From Bacillota bacterium (GTDB lineage Bacteria > Bacillota > Sulfobacillia > Sulfobacillales > JAIMBI01): a stretch of DNA of 47,758 nucleotides. Every line of letters begins with the position of its first letter. Positions within the stretch are counted from its first letter, which is position 1. The notes under the pieces were generated by a model, which searched no databases, had not been told where the DNA came from, and worked only from the letters and a program-made list of their open reading frames with translations. The stretch is from NCBI GenBank assembly GCA_021846565.1, contig JAJZWS010000021.1, positions 1 through 47,758 on the forward strand. Reading direction: 5' to 3'. Positions 7,825-16,825 of this stretch are shown in pieces. Both the position numbers and the translations under genes were made by a program.

Positions 7825-8627
7825 GCTTTGGTCGACTGCCCACCGCCCGCCGCGACGAGGGCGACGACCGAGGGGGCGAGGGGGGAGGCATGATGCGGTG
7901 GCTTATCACCTACGCCGACCTCATCACACTGCTCCTGGCGTTCTTCATCGTCCTGTACGCCATTTCTCGGACGCAGCAGTATCGCTTCAGCCTGATTGCA
8001 AAGGCGCTGGCCCAGGAGTTCAGCACCCAGGGCTCCATCGTGGGATCGTCACCCGGGCCCAGCTTCGTGTCGGGGCAAAGCGGAGCCAACACCGCGTCGC
8101 GGGGTGTGGGCAACCTGGGGCCCAGCGCCGCCGAGGTGCGGCAGCTGAACCAGGTGGAGCAGGCGGTGCAGCAGGCCGTCAGTCAGGCGGGGCTCGCGAG
8201 CCAGGTGAGCGTGACCGAAAACTCGGTGGGCGTGGTGATGAGCTTTTCCGACGCGCTGCTGTTCCCCAACGCCTCGGCCCAGCTGTCACCCCAGGCGCTC
8301 GCCCTGCTGCAGCGGGTGGGTCTGGCGCTGGAGCGCGTGCCCAACCAGGTGATGGTGTCGGGCTACACCGACAACAAGCCCATTCGCACGGCCCAGTATC
8401 CGTCCAACTGGCAGTTGTCGGCGATGCGGGCAGCCAACGTGGTCCAAGTTCTGGCCACGGTGCCCGGCGCACACGCGAGCCACTTTCTCCTGGCGGGCTT
8501 TGGCCGGTACCGGCCCGTGGCCACCAACAGCACGGCCGCCGGCCGTGCGCAGAACCGCCGGGTCAACATCGTGGTGCTGCGCAGCGTGGTGTCCCAGGTG
8601 GTGCTGCCGGCGACGGGGGCCCCGTGA
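7821..8627 (+). CDS. motB: flagellar stator protein MotB
   Basis: MotB anchors the stator to peptidoglycan and supplies the proton-carrying aspartate. In this 268-residue protein a charged N-terminus is followed by one membrane helix starting MMRWLITYADLITLLLAFF; D33 in YADL is the ion-binding residue. The C-terminal part is an OmpA-like peptidoglycan-binding domain (MVSGYTDNKPI, YPSNWQLSAMRA, GRAQNRRVNIVV). The plug/linker region between them is Gln- and Ser-rich. The start overlaps the motA stop. A tyrosine rather than a serine next to the Asp does not settle whether protons or sodium are used. Confidence 0.93.
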   Translation: MSFGRLPTARRDEGDDRGGEGGGMMRWLITYADLITLLLAFFIVLYAISRTQQYRFSLIAKALAQEFSTQGSIVGSSPGPSFVSGQSGANTASRGVGNLGPSAAEVRQLNQVEQAVQQAVSQAGLASQVSVTENSVGVVMSFSDALLFPNASAQLSPQALALLQRVGLALERVPNQVMVSGYTDNKPIRTAQYPSNWQLSAMRAANVVQVLATVPGAHASHFLLAGFGRYRPVATNSTAAGRAQNRRVNIVVLRSVVSQVVLPATGAP

Positions 8628-8707
8628 TGGGCCGTCCGCCCCCGGCAGCGCCGGCGGTCTCAGGCCCTCGAGGAGGTCGTGTGTTTCGATGAGAAGGGAG
8701 GAGTCTG

Positions 8708-9058
8708 GTGTCTAATTCGATTTTTGGTCTCTTGGCGGCGTCGCTCAACCTGTCGCAGCGCGCTGAGTCCTTGACCACCAACAACCTGGCCAATGTCGAG
8801 ACGCCTGGCTATCAGGCGCAGCACCTGTCGTTTCGCCGGGCGCTGGCGCAGGCCTGGCAGGCGGGCACGCCGCTTTCAGCCGTGACGGGCACGGTGTCCA
8901 CCGTATCCGGGGCAGTGTCGGCCAGCGGCAACGGCGTGTCGATGACCAGCCAGATGACCCAGCTGATGCAAGACCAACTGCTGTACAGCACGGCCGCTCA
9001 GGCGTGGACCGACGAAATGACGCAGATCAACACGGTTGCAGGAGGGCAGGTGCCATAA
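8708..9058 (+). CDS. flgB: flagellar rod protein FlgB
   Basis: Proximal rod component, exported through the flagellar apparatus. At 116 residues it is near the shorter end of the family. The axial-protein motif NNLANVETPGYQ (about residues 25-36) is complete, and the C-terminal helix (MTSQMTQLMQDQLLYSTAAQ) is typical. The GTG start has gaagggaggag upstream at 8692-8702. It is the first gene of the long flgB-flgE operon, 80 bases after motB. The stop shares one base with the flgC start. Confidence 0.92.
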   Translation: MSNSIFGLLAASLNLSQRAESLTTNNLANVETPGYQAQHLSFRRALAQAWQAGTPLSAVTGTVSTVSGAVSASGNGVSMTSQMTQLMQDQLLYSTAAQAWTDEMTQINTVAGGQVP

Positions 9059-9471
9059 TGTTCGACGCGCTGAAGATTGCCGCGACCGGGCTCACCGCCT
9101 CATCGGTGCAGCTGGGCGTGGTGGCCAGCAACCTGGCCAACATCGACACCACCGTGACCCCGGGCGGGGGGCCCTACCGTCGAGAGATGGTGTTGCTCCA
9201 GAGCCTGCCCGCCTACGCCTCGGGCTTGGACCGGGGCGTGGGCCAGGGGGTGGCGGTGGCGGCCATTGTGGGCGATCCCTCGCCGTTCCCGCTGGTTTAT
9301 GACCCCACGAACCCCGCGGCCAACGCCAAAGGCTACGTGGCGTATCCCAACGTGCATCTGGCCACCGAGATGGTCGACATGATTGCCGCCAGCCGGTCGT
9401 ATCAAGCGGACGCCACAGCGTTTCAAGCGGCGCAGAGCCTGGATGTCAAGGCTCTGACGCTGTCGGCTTAG
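9058..9471 (+). CDS. flgC: flagellar rod protein FlgC
   Basis: Rod component next to FlgB. The protein has 137 residues. N-terminal motif VVASNLANIDTT carries the axial-protein consensus, and the C-terminal MVDMIAASRSYQADATAFQ is the rod/hook family end. The segment GYVAYPNVHLATEM matches the FlgC hallmark GYVxYPNVN. The start ATG overlaps the flgB TAA (taatg), with ggagggcag upstream. Confidence 0.93.
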   Translation: MFDALKIAATGLTASSVQLGVVASNLANIDTTVTPGGGPYRREMVLLQSLPAYASGLDRGVGQGVAVAAIVGDPSPFPLVYDPTNPAANAKGYVAYPNVHLATEMVDMIAASRSYQADATAFQAAQSLDVKALTLSA

Positions 9472-9474
9472 GCG

Positions 9475-9783
9475 GTGAGCGCCGTGAACATCGTGGCCGG
9501 GGTGCGCCCGGTCAGCGTCAACCCCGTTCAGCTGGGGGGGTCCACCCGCGCGTCTGCCGCCGGCGGGGGCTTTGGGACCCTACTGGCCAACGCGGTGCAG
9601 CAGCTCAGCCAAAGCCAGGCGGCGGCCAACCAGGCCATCGCCCAAGCCATGACCGGCCAGGGATCGGTCACCCAGGTGATGGTGGCGCTGTCGCAGGCGG
9701 AGATGACCTTGAACGTGGGCGTCGGCATCCGCAACGGCGTGGTGCAGGCGTACCAGAGCATCATGAACATGCCGCTCAGCTGA
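9475..9783 (+). CDS. fliE: flagellar MS ring-rod adaptor FliE
   Basis: FliE joins the FliF ring to the rod. The 102-residue protein ends with the family pattern: QVMVALSQAEMTLNVGVGI then RNGVVQAYQSIMNMPL, close to the consensus VRNKxxxAYxEIMxMxV. The N-terminal third is low complexity. The GTG at 9475 or the one at 9484 could be the start; neither has a strong ribosome site, so coupling to flgC (three-base gap) is likely. Confidence 0.92.
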   Translation: MSAVNIVAGVRPVSVNPVQLGGSTRASAAGGGFGTLLANAVQQLSQSQAAANQAIAQAMTGQGSVTQVMVALSQAEMTLNVGVGIRNGVVQAYQSIMNMPLS

Positions 9784-9841
9784 GGGGGCAGCGGCGCGAC
9801 CGCAACGGCGATGAACCGAGTTTAACCGAGGATGGGTGAAC

Positions 9842-11413
9842 ATGGGCAATCAGGCGGGCCTGCCGTTTCAGGCGTGGTGGGACAAGATTCTCCAATGGTG
9901 GCGCGCCACCAACCCGACCCAGCGGCTCCGGCTCGGCGCTGGGGCGGCGGTGGCGCTGGTGGTGGTGGTGGTGCTGGCCAACCTGGCGTTTTCGCCCAAC
10001 TGGCAGCCGCTGTTCACGAACCTGTCCGCCGCTCAGGCGGGCCAGATCACCAACCAGCTGGCCCAAATGAAGGTGCCTTACCAGCTGTCGCAGGGCGGGC
10101 GTACGGTCCTGGTACCGAGTGCGCAGGTGGACCAGACGCGCGTCGCCCTGGCGGATCAAAATATTCCGAGTTCTGGTACAGTGGGGTTTGGCAACCTGAC
10201 GCAGTTTTCGCTGGGGGAGACCGACCAGGAATTGCTGCTGACGGAGCAGGTGGCGCTCCAGGACGAACTGGGGAGCACCATCGGGAGCATCGGGGCGCTG
10301 TCGGGTGCCAAGGTGTTTCTGAACGAGCCTTCGCCCAGCTTGTTTGGTGAGAGCCAAAATCCCACCACCGCCTCGGTCTATGTCACGGTGAAGCCGTATC
10401 ACACTGTGTCCACCGGCCAGGTGCGGGGCATCATGCAGCTGGTGGCGCACGCCGTGCCGGGCCTGTCCATGCAGCATGTGAGCGTCGTGGACCAGAACGG
10501 CACGCTATTGTCCGCCGGCGTGCTGACGGCGGCCAGCCCGCTGTCGGGACAGGCCACCACCGAGCTTCAGGCCCAGCAGGCGGTGGACTCGACGGTGCAG
10601 CAGGCCGTTCAAACCATGCTGGCCCAGGTTCTGGGACCGGGCCAGGCGGTGGTGCGCGTGTCCAGCACTCTCGACTTTGCCAAGCAGCAGGTGAAGCAAC
10701 AGACGACGGGCAAGGCCGTGCTGTCCCAGGTCGAGACCCAGACGTCGTCGTCTACGGGAGGGACGGCGGCGCCCGGCGCCGGCACCACGGCGAACACCCC
10801 CGGCTACGTGGCTGGGGCCACCACCGGGGGCACCGGGAAAAGCTCGACCGTCATCAACCGATACACCGTACCCGTCACGACGACCCAGACAACCGTCCCA
10901 CCCGGCGCGATCGAGCGCCTCACGGTGGCGGTGGCGGTGTCCAAGCACCTGACGCCCGCGCTGCAAGCCAGCCTGTCGAAGCTGGTGGAACAGGCTGCCG
11001 GCATGAACCTGGCCCGCGGAGACACCCTGTCGCTGGTGGGTATCCCCTTTAACACCAGTGCCGCCGCGGCCAACGCCAAGGCACTGGCGTCCGCCCAACG
11101 CACCGCCCAGTACGAGCACTGGGCCGAAGAGCTGCTGCTGGTGGTTTTCGGGGCGCTGATCCTGCGTGCCCTCTGGCAGGCCGTAAAGCGCTGGCAGGCG
11201 GCGCCCCGCCCGCAGCTGGCGGCGGCGGGACCGGCCCCGGCACTCGGGGAGGACGTCACGCAATCGGTCGCAGGGTTGCTGCGGCAGCTGAATGCCAAGC
11301 CCCAAGCGACGCCCGGCGACGCCGCGCTGCGCCAGCTGACTGGCATGATCAAGGACGACCCCGACGGGGTGGCCCGGCTGATCCGCACCTGGATGGCGGA
11401 GGAGGACGGATAG
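9842..11413 (+). CDS. fliF: flagellar MS-ring protein FliF
   Basis: FliF builds the membrane-embedded MS ring on which the rod and export gate assemble. The 523-residue chain has an N-terminal membrane helix (about residues 32-52), the ring-building domains (PLFTNLSAAQAGQITNQL; ALQDELGSTIGSIGALSGA; FLNEPSPSLFGESQNPTASV-like), a low-complexity Thr/Gly-rich linker around 285-335, a second membrane helix (about 425-445) and a C-terminal tail that binds FliG. The ATG at 9842 was chosen; a GTG six bases earlier is equally good. The stop touches the fliG start. Confidence 0.94.
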   Translation: MGNQAGLPFQAWWDKILQWWRATNPTQRLRLGAGAAVALVVVVVLANLAFSPNWQPLFTNLSAAQAGQITNQLAQMKVPYQLSQGGRTVLVPSAQVDQTRVALADQNIPSSGTVGFGNLTQFSLGETDQELLLTEQVALQDELGSTIGSIGALSGAKVFLNEPSPSLFGESQNPTTASVYVTVKPYHTVSTGQVRGIMQLVAHAVPGLSMQHVSVVDQNGTLLSAGVLTAASPLSGQATTELQAQQAVDSTVQQAVQTMLAQVLGPGQAVVRVSSTLDFAKQQVKQQTTGKAVLSQVETQTSSSTGGTAAPGAGTTANTPGYVAGATTGGTGKSSTVINRYTVPVTTTQTTVPPGAIERLTVAVAVSKHLTPALQASLSKLVEQAAGMNLARGDTLSLVGIPFNTSAAAANAKALASAQRTAQYEHWAEELLLVVFGALILRALWQAVKRWQAAPRPQLAAAGPAPALGEDVTQSVAGLLRQLNAKPQATPGDAALRQLTGMIKDDPDGVARLIRTWMAEEDG

Positions 11414-12415
11414 ATGCCTGACGTCAACGGCACGAAAAAGGCAGCCATCCTGCTCCTGTCGATGGGGCCGGGCGAGGCGGCGGAGGTGTTGCGTCATCTT
11501 CGCCGCGACGAAGTGGACGCGCTTACGCTGGAGGTGGCCAACTTAAGGCGCGTGGAGCGTGACCTGCGCGACGAGGTGGTGGGCGAATTTGTCAAGATGG
11601 TGGAAACCGAAAGTTTTCTGCAGGAAGGTGGCCTCGACTATGCCCGCACGATGCTGGAGACCGCGTTTGATCCCGGCCGAGCCTCGGAGATCATCCATCG
11701 GCTGACGAACTTCCTGCACCGGCGCCCCTTTGAAATCCTGCGGCGCGCCGACGCCAGCCAGGTCTTGAGTTTTCTCGTGAACGAGCACCCGCAGACCATC
11801 GCGGTGGCCCTGGCCCACATGGACCCGGCCCAGGCCTCGGCCGTGATGGCTGGATTGGACCCGGCGGTGCAGGGCCAGGTGGCGCGGCGCATTGCCACGC
11901 TGGGCAAGATTGCCCCCGACGTGGTGCGGGAGGTGGAGCAGATTTTGGAGCGCCGGTTCTCGACGCTGGCGGCCGACGAGGTGAGCACGCTGGGGGGCAT
12001 CAACGCCATCGTGCCCATCTTGAACAACTCCGACCGCACCACCGAGCGCAAGATTTTGGACGAGCTCGAGGCGCTGGACCCCGAGCTGGCGGACGAGATC
12101 AGAAATCGCATGTTTGTGTTCGAGAACCTGGTGCAGCTGGACGACCGAGCGGTCCAAAAAGTGTTGCGGCACGTGGACAGCCGCACGTTGGCGCTGGCCC
12201 TGAAGGGGACGTCGGGGGACGTCAGCCAGAAAGTGTTTGCGAACTTGTCTCAAAAGGCGGCGGAACTGTTGAAAGACGACATCGCGGTGCTGGGCCCGGT
12301 GCGCATCCGCGACGTGGAACAGGCTCAACGCGAAATCGTCAACGTCATTCGCCAGCTGGAGGACCAGGGGGACATTGTGGTGTCCCGAGGGGAGCGTGAC
12401 GAGTTTGTCGTCTAG
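11414..12415 (+). CDS. fliG: flagellar motor switch protein FliG
   Basis: FliG links the MS ring to FliM and receives torque from MotA. At 333 residues it is of normal length. The armadillo middle domain carries EHPQTIA (124-130), the signature of the FliM-binding surface. The C-terminal domain ends with DDIAVLGPVRIRDVEQAQ, containing the alternating charged residues that meet the MotA loop. It directly follows fliF (no gap) and its end overlaps the fliH start by 20 bases. Confidence 0.95.
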   Translation: MPDVNGTKKAAILLLSMGPGEAAEVLRHLRRDEVDALTLEVANLRRVERDLRDEVVGEFVKMVETESFLQEGGLDYARTMLETAFDPGRASEIIHRLTNFLHRRPFEILRRADASQVLSFLVNEHPQTIAVALAHMDPAQASAVMAGLDPAVQGQVARRIATLGKIAPDVVREVEQILERRFSTLAADEVSTLGGINAIVPILNNSDRTTERKILDELEALDPELADEIRNRMFVFENLVQLDDRAVQKVLRHVDSRTLALALKGTSGDVSQKVFANLSQKAAELLKDDIAVLGPVRIRDVEQAQREIVNVIRQLEDQGDIVVSRGERDEFVV

Positions 12416-13118
12416 GGTGCTAAAGCCTCCGCTGGCCATCGAGGCACGCCCCATCCGAGTGGGGGGCGCCCCGATGGGCGCGCCGGGGGCCGCCGCCCCT
12501 CTCGACGTCGCGCAAGGCGCGCCCTGGCTCGCGGCGGAACTGGACCAGGTGCTGGACCGCGCTCGGGACGAAGCCCGCGCCATCTTGGAGCAGGCCGATA
12601 CGGAGGCGGCCGCGGTGCGGTCGCTGGCTGAGCGGCAGGGGTATTTGGCGGGGGTCGAGGCGGGGCGAGCCGAATGGCAGCGGGCCATCGGCCGGCTCCA
12701 AGAGGAGTTCGAGGCGCCGCGGTCCCGGCTTGCCGCGCTGTCAGATACCACCCGTCTCTTGGAAGACCAGGTGGTGTTGGCCACTGCGGCGGCCCTGGCG
12801 GAGCAAGTCGTGGGGGAGGCGCTCCGGGACGCTCCCCGGCTCTGGGCTCGCGCGCGGGCGCTGGCGGCGGCCGTGGCGGGCGAGCGGGTCGCCATGTACT
12901 GCGCCCCCGAGGTGTTTGATCAGTTGGCAGACAGCCTCGCGAAGCTGGACGACGGGTCTCGGGTGCTCACGCTGGCGCGGGATGCCACGCTGGGCCCGGC
13001 GGACCTTTGGGTGGAGGCGGAAAGCGGCGGCGGCGTGGACGGCCGGGTGCTTGCGAGCCTCCGCCACATCTTGGAGGAGGTGCATGAGGGTCATGGCGAC
13101 CACCCCAATCCCGCCTAG
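12396..13118 (+). CDS. fliH: flagellar export ATPase regulator FliH
   Basis: FliH dimers tie the FliI ATPase to the switch complex and restrain it. The 240-residue protein has a disordered N-terminus, a long Ala/Glu/Arg-rich coiled coil (about 50-120, LDRARDEARAILEQADTEA) and a C-terminal globular part (ALAEQVVGEALRD; ADLWVEAESGGGVDGRV), which is the E/V-type stalk homology region. The GTG at 12396 has cgagggg upstream inside fliG; a GTG at 12417 is the alternative. It overlaps the fliI start by 35 bases. Confidence 0.85.
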   Translation: MTSLSSRVLKPPLAIEARPIRVGGAPMGAPGAAAPLDVAQGAPWLAAELDQVLDRARDEARAILEQADTEAAAVRSLAERQGYLAGVEAGRAEWQRAIGRLQEEFEAPRSRLAALSDTTRLLEDQVVLATAAALAEQVVGEALRDAPRLWARARALAAAVAGERVAMYCAPEVFDQLADSLAKLDDGSRVLTLARDATLGPADLWVEAESGGGVDGRVLASLRHILEEVHEGHGDHPNPA

Positions 13119-14430
13119 AGCCCGGGCGGCCAGCCCGTGGGCTGCCGCCATCGGCGCGAGCCACCCGTATGCCCGCACCGGGCGCGTCATCGAGGTGGTG
13201 GGCGCGACCGTGCGGTCCGACGGCCCCCACGCGCCCATTGGGGCCTTGTGCGACATTGAGACGGAGGATGGGGCGGTGTGGGCGGAGGTGGTGGGCTTCC
13301 ACCATCATCAGGCGTGGCTCATGGCGCTGGGCCCGCTCACGGGACTCGCACCCGGCGCCCGCGTGCGGGTGATGGGCCGGGGACAGACGGTACCGTTCGC
13401 ACCGGCCGCCCTGGGACGCTTGCTGGATGGGATCGGGCGACCGCGCGATGGCCGCCCGGCCCTGCCCCGCACCGGGCAGCTTTTGACCGGCCACCCGCGC
13501 TCCCCGTTGGACCGCCGCGCCATCGTGGAGCCGCTGTGGACCGGCGTGCGTCTGTTGGATGCCTGCCTGACGCTTGGGCACGGCCAACGCATCGGCATTT
13601 TCTCCGGCTCGGGCGTCGGTAAAAGCACGCTTCTGAGAATGCTCGCCGCCGGAGTGGCCGCCGATGCCGTGGTAGTGGCGCTGGTGGGCGAACGGGGTCG
13701 GGAGGTGGCCGAGTTTTGGGAAGCCCTGTCGCCAGCAGACCGGGGCCGCACCGTGCTGGTTGCGTCAACGTCGGACGAACCCGCGCTGTTGCGCGTGCGG
13801 GCGGCCGAAACCGCGACCGGGTTGGCGGAGGCGCTGGCGGCCGAGGGCCAGAGCGTCCTTTTGGTGGTGGATTCGCTGACGCGGGTGGCGATGGCGGCGC
13901 GGGAGGTGGGCATCGCGGCCGGCGAACCGCCCACGGCCCGAGGATACACCCCGTCGGTGTTTGCCCTCCTGCCCCGCCTGCTGGAGCGTGCCGGGCGCTT
14001 TGATCGCGGCGCCATCACCGGCTGCTACACGGTGCTCGTGGATGGGGACGACCTGGAATCGGATCCGGTGGCGGATGCGGTCCGGGGAGTGTTGGATGGC
14101 CACGTGGTGCTTGCCCGCGAGCGCGCCGAGGCGGGCTACTATCCCGCCGTGGACCTGCCGCGGAGCCTGTCCCGCACGATGGACCAGGTGGTCGGGGCGG
14201 AGCATCGGCGGAACGCCGCCCGGGCGCGCGACTGGACCGCCCGGGCAGCGCGCGCCCGCGACCTGGTGGAGCTGGGGGCGTACCAGCCAGGCAACGATGC
14301 GGCGACCGATGAGGCGCTGGCCATGGCGCCTCGGCTGTTGGCCTGGGCGGTCCAGGCTCCGGGCGAGCGCGCGGACCCGTCCGCGTCCGTCGCGGCCCTG
14401 GCGGGGCTCGTTGCGGAGGTGGGTGCGTGA
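13084..14430 (+). CDS. fliI: flagellar export ATPase FliI
   Basis: Cytoplasmic ATPase of the flagellar export machine, homologous to the F1 beta subunit. At 448 residues it has the normal length. Walker A is SGSGVGKS (174-181), VALVGERGREVAEFW follows, and Walker B is VLLVVDSLTR; the family motif PPTARGYTPSVFALLPRLLERAG is complete. The gene lies between fliH and fliJ as usual. The ATG at 13084 follows ttggaggagg; a second ATG at 13093 is possible. The stop overlaps the fliJ GTG by four bases. Confidence 0.95.
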   Translation: MRVMATTPIPPRARAASPWAAAIGASHPYARTGRVIEVVGATVRSDGPHAPIGALCDIETEDGAVWAEVVGFHHHQAWLMALGPLTGLAPGARVRVMGRGQTVPFAPAALGRLLDGIGRPRDGRPALPRTGQLLTGHPRSPLDRRAIVEPLWTGVRLLDACLTLGHGQRIGIFSGSGVGKSTLLRMLAAGVAADAVVVALVGERGREVAEFWEALSPADRGRTVLVASTSDEPALLRVRAAETATGLAEALAAEGQSVLLVVDSLTRVAMAAREVGIAAGEPPTARGYTPSVFALLPRLLERAGRFDRGAITGCYTVLVDGDDLESDPVADAVRGVLDGHVVLARERAEAGYYPAVDLPRSLSRTMDQVVGAEHRRNAARARDWTARAARARDLVELGAYQPGNDAATDEALAMAPRLLAWAVQAPGERADPSASVAALAGLVAEVGA

Positions 14431-14858
14431 GCGCGGTGCAGCGACTCTACCAGGCCTGGGTGGACGCGGCGGAAGCGGCGTTGAGGGAACGCGAGGCCAT
14501 GCTGGCTGCCGCCCGGGCCGAGCGCGATGGGATCGCGGCCGCCAGCGTACCCGGTCCCGGGGTGCTGGGCACCCTCGTCAGCATTGAGGACCTGTGGGGC
14601 CCGGCGCGCTTCGAGGAGGCCAACCAGCGCCGCCGCCTCATCGCGCGCGCACGGGTGGCGGAGCGGGAACAGGCTCTGGCCGAGGCACTCCAGCGGGTGC
14701 AGGGAGCCCGGCGTCGCTTGGCCATGGCCGAGCGTCTCGCGGCACGGGCCGCGGCGGCACAGGAGCGTCTCACCGCCCGGCGGGAGTCGCTCACCCTGGA
14801 AGATAACTGGCGCACGGCGCGCGCCGGGCGTCGTCGTCAAGGCGAGCGCGGGGGGTGA
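14427..14858 (+). CDS. fliJ: flagellar export chaperone FliJ
   Basis: FliJ is the coiled-coil stalk that joins FliI to FlhA. The protein has 143 residues and is almost wholly helical, rich in Ala, Arg, Glu and Gln with heptad spacing, broken by a Gly/Pro-containing turn around residues 40-50. Sequence in this family is poorly conserved; position directly after fliI with a GTGA overlap and the length support the call. The end overlaps the next gene by four bases. Confidence 0.8.
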   Translation: MSAVQRLYQAWVDAAEAALREREAMLAAARAERDGIAAASVPGPGVLGTLVSIEDLWGPARFEEANQRRRLIARARVAEREQALAEALQRVQGARRRLAMAERLAARAAAAQERLTARRESLTLEDNWRTARAGRRRQGERGG

Positions 14859-15496
14859 GCAACATGGGACTGGATCGATTGGAAGCCAACGCGCCCGTCA
14901 TTGTGCGGGTGGGACGCCGGTCGTTCCGAACGCGGGTCATCCGCCGTCTTGGGGCGGAGGTGTACCTGGACGCGCTGCGGGAAGGGGATGCCCCGTTTTC
15001 GCCCGAGCCGGGGCAGACCCTGGAACTGCGCTACGGCGACGAGGTGCGCTTTTGGACGCAGGCCGTCCGCGTCCGGGATGTGTTGGACCCGATTCCCATC
15101 ATGGTGGTCACGCTGGTCGCTGAGCCGCGCCGCCTGGAGCAACGCCACGCCATGCGCGCCAACCTGCTGGTGCCGCTCGAGTATGCGCTGGTGCGCAGTG
15201 ACGCCGACGTTTATGCAACCACGACGCTGGATCTGTCGACCATTGGGCTGCGCTTTCCGTGCGTGTTTCGCCCCTGGACGGGGCTGGACCTGCGCATGCG
15301 GCTCACGCTGAACCGCACGGCGGTGCCGATCATTGGGCGGGTGGCTCGCGTGGCGCGCGCGCCCGCGCAGATCCGCGGGCACCTGGCGTGGGAAACCTCG
15401 GTGCAGTTCCAAATTCCCACGCCGGCGGCGCGGCGTCGGATTGGGGAAGTCGTGGCGCGGGCGCTGGAACATCCCGCCGCGCACCAAAGGGGGTGA
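14855..15496 (+). CDS. PilZ domain protein, YcgR-type flagellar brake
   Basis: The 213-residue protein has two parts. Residues 10-90 form a beta-rich N-terminal domain like that of YcgR/PilZN. Residues 93-205 are a PilZ domain with both cyclic di-GMP motifs: the RxxxR loop in RHAMR (about residues 99-103) and DLSTIGLRF (about 129-137), matching (D/N)xSxxG. Such proteins slow or stop the motor when cyclic di-GMP is high by touching the switch or stator. It starts with a GTGA overlap on fliJ (GTG 14855, or ATG 14864), so it is made together with the export and hook proteins. The call is firm for PilZ; the brake role is inferred. Confidence 0.85.
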   Translation: MSNMGLDRLEANAPVIVRVGRRSFRTRVIRRLGAEVYLDALREGDAPFSPEPGQTLELRYGDEVRFWTQAVRVRDVLDPIPIMVVTLVAEPRRLEQRHAMRANLLVPLEYALVRSDADVYATTTLDLSTIGLRFPCVFRPWTGLDLRMRLTLNRTAVPIIGRVARVARAPAQIRGHLAWETSVQFQIPTPAARRRIGEVVARALEHPAAHQRG

Positions 15497-15552
15497 GGCC
15501 GCGCATCCACTGACGCGCAGACACGCACTAGTCCCAGAAGGGAGGTGAACAC

Positions 15553-16773
15553 ATGATCACGATGAATGCGGGTCCCGCCAAACCCGCGAGCGGATCCGAT
15601 GCGCCCACGGGACCGGGAGCACACCCGGCGCACCAGGGCGCGGCGAACCGGCCGGAGCTGGAGGCGGTTCGGCGACCCAGGGGCCGGCCCCCCTTGACGT
15701 TCGCCCTGCTGGCTCGCCAGGCGCGGGGGCGGAGTGGGACTGTGGCCAAACGGTCTGCCGCATCGGCGGCAGACAGCGCGGCTGTCCCAGCGGCCCTCAC
15801 GGTCGATGTCCGGCGCCTCGTCTCCGCGTCTAGGCGCGGGCCGGGCGGCACCAGCCACGATGCGCCGTCGGTCCACACCGGTCCGGTGGCTGTAAAGCGC
15901 CAGGCGCCGGGGGTGGCGACACTGCTGCCGGGGACCGGAGCTCCGAGAGCCGCCGGCGCGAACCTGGATACGGCACCCAATTCCGGGGCCGTCGGGGTCC
16001 CGGCAGGCACCGTGCAGAAGAACGCTAGCGGGGCGGTTCCCCAATCCCCCGTGGTCCTGCTTGGGCGCGCGGCGTCGGCCCCGACTGCGCCCCACGGGCG
16101 CACCGCCAAGGTGCCAACGCTTGTGGCGAAAGCCCCCACGCTGATGGTGGCCGTGCGCGGCGCCATCCCGAGGCGCCCCGGGTCGGCGCTGCTGGGAGGG
16201 TCCCTGTCGGGCCCGACCGAAGGGGGGGGCCCGCCAGCCACGACTGCGGCTGCGCAGGTGGACGGGGTGGTGAGCCCCGGCCCTTCGTCCGTCGGACGTC
16301 CGCTGGCACCGGCGCCTGCGCGTGCAGCGGCCTTGGTCGCCCGGGCGCCGGCCGTCGCGGACCTGCCGCCGCCGGCCCCGGGGGGGTGGCGGATCTCCGG
16401 GCTCACGCTGCGTCCGCCGGCGCTGGGCGTCGGGGTGCAGTTCCGCCTGAATCCGCCCAATGCGCGCCTAGGAGCCCTCCTGGTGAGGATGGCGGCCTCG
16501 GGCACGCGGGCGCACGTGGTGCTGTCGGTTCGCAACAGCGCCTGGCTGAAAGTGCTCGCGGCGGATCGGGCCAGCCTCGGCTCGCAACTGGAGCCGGCCC
16601 TGGGACGCACCGCGGTGGAGGTGACGGCGGGAGCTGGCTTTGGGTTTGGGTCGTCCGCCTCGGACCAGACGGATCTCCCTCCACCCCTCCAGGGTGTCTA
16701 CGGGGAGGGACCGGCGGAGGCGGCCGGCAAGTCGACGGGGGGAACGACTGCCGGCCTGGACCTGAGAGCCTGA
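15553..16773 (+). CDS. fliK: flagellar hook-length control protein FliK
   Basis: FliK is the secreted ruler that sets hook length and switches export to filament proteins. The 406 residues split into a long Pro/Ala/Gly/Val-rich disordered region (to about 290) and a compact C-terminal domain. The latter carries VQFRLNPPNARLGALLVRM, the FliK_C core (consensus LxLxPxxLGxVxVxL), followed by a helix (NSAWLKVLAADRASLGSQL). Position before flgD agrees. The ribosome site agggaggtgaacac is strong. The low-complexity part makes length comparisons of little use. Confidence 0.85.
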   Translation: MITMNAGPAKPASGSDAPTGPGAHPAHQGAANRPELEAVRRPRGRPPLTFALLARQARGRSGTVAKRSAASAADSAAVPAALTVDVRRLVSASRRGPGGTSHDAPSVHTGPVAVKRQAPGVATLLPGTGAPRAAGANLDTAPNSGAVGVPAGTVQKNASGAVPQSPVVLLGRAASAPTAPHGRTAKVPTLVAKAPTLMVAVRGAIPRRPGSALLGGSLSGPTEGGGPPATTAAAQVDGVVSPGPSSVGRPLAPAPARAAALVARAPAVADLPPPAPGGWRISGLTLRPPALGVGVQFRLNPPNARLGALLVRMAASGTRAHVVLSVRNSAWLKVLAADRASLGSQLEPALGRTAVEVTAGAGFGFGSSASDQTDLPPPLQGVYGEGPAEAAGKSTGGTTAGLDLRA

Positions 16774-16825
16774 ACGACGGTGACCTAAGGTGGACGGGCC
16801 TTGTGAATGCGAAGGGAGGTGAAGC

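Noticed and set aside
12730-13083. Upstream extension of the fliI frame
   Set aside because: It overlaps fliH in another phase; FliI homology starts after 13084, where a ribosome site exists.
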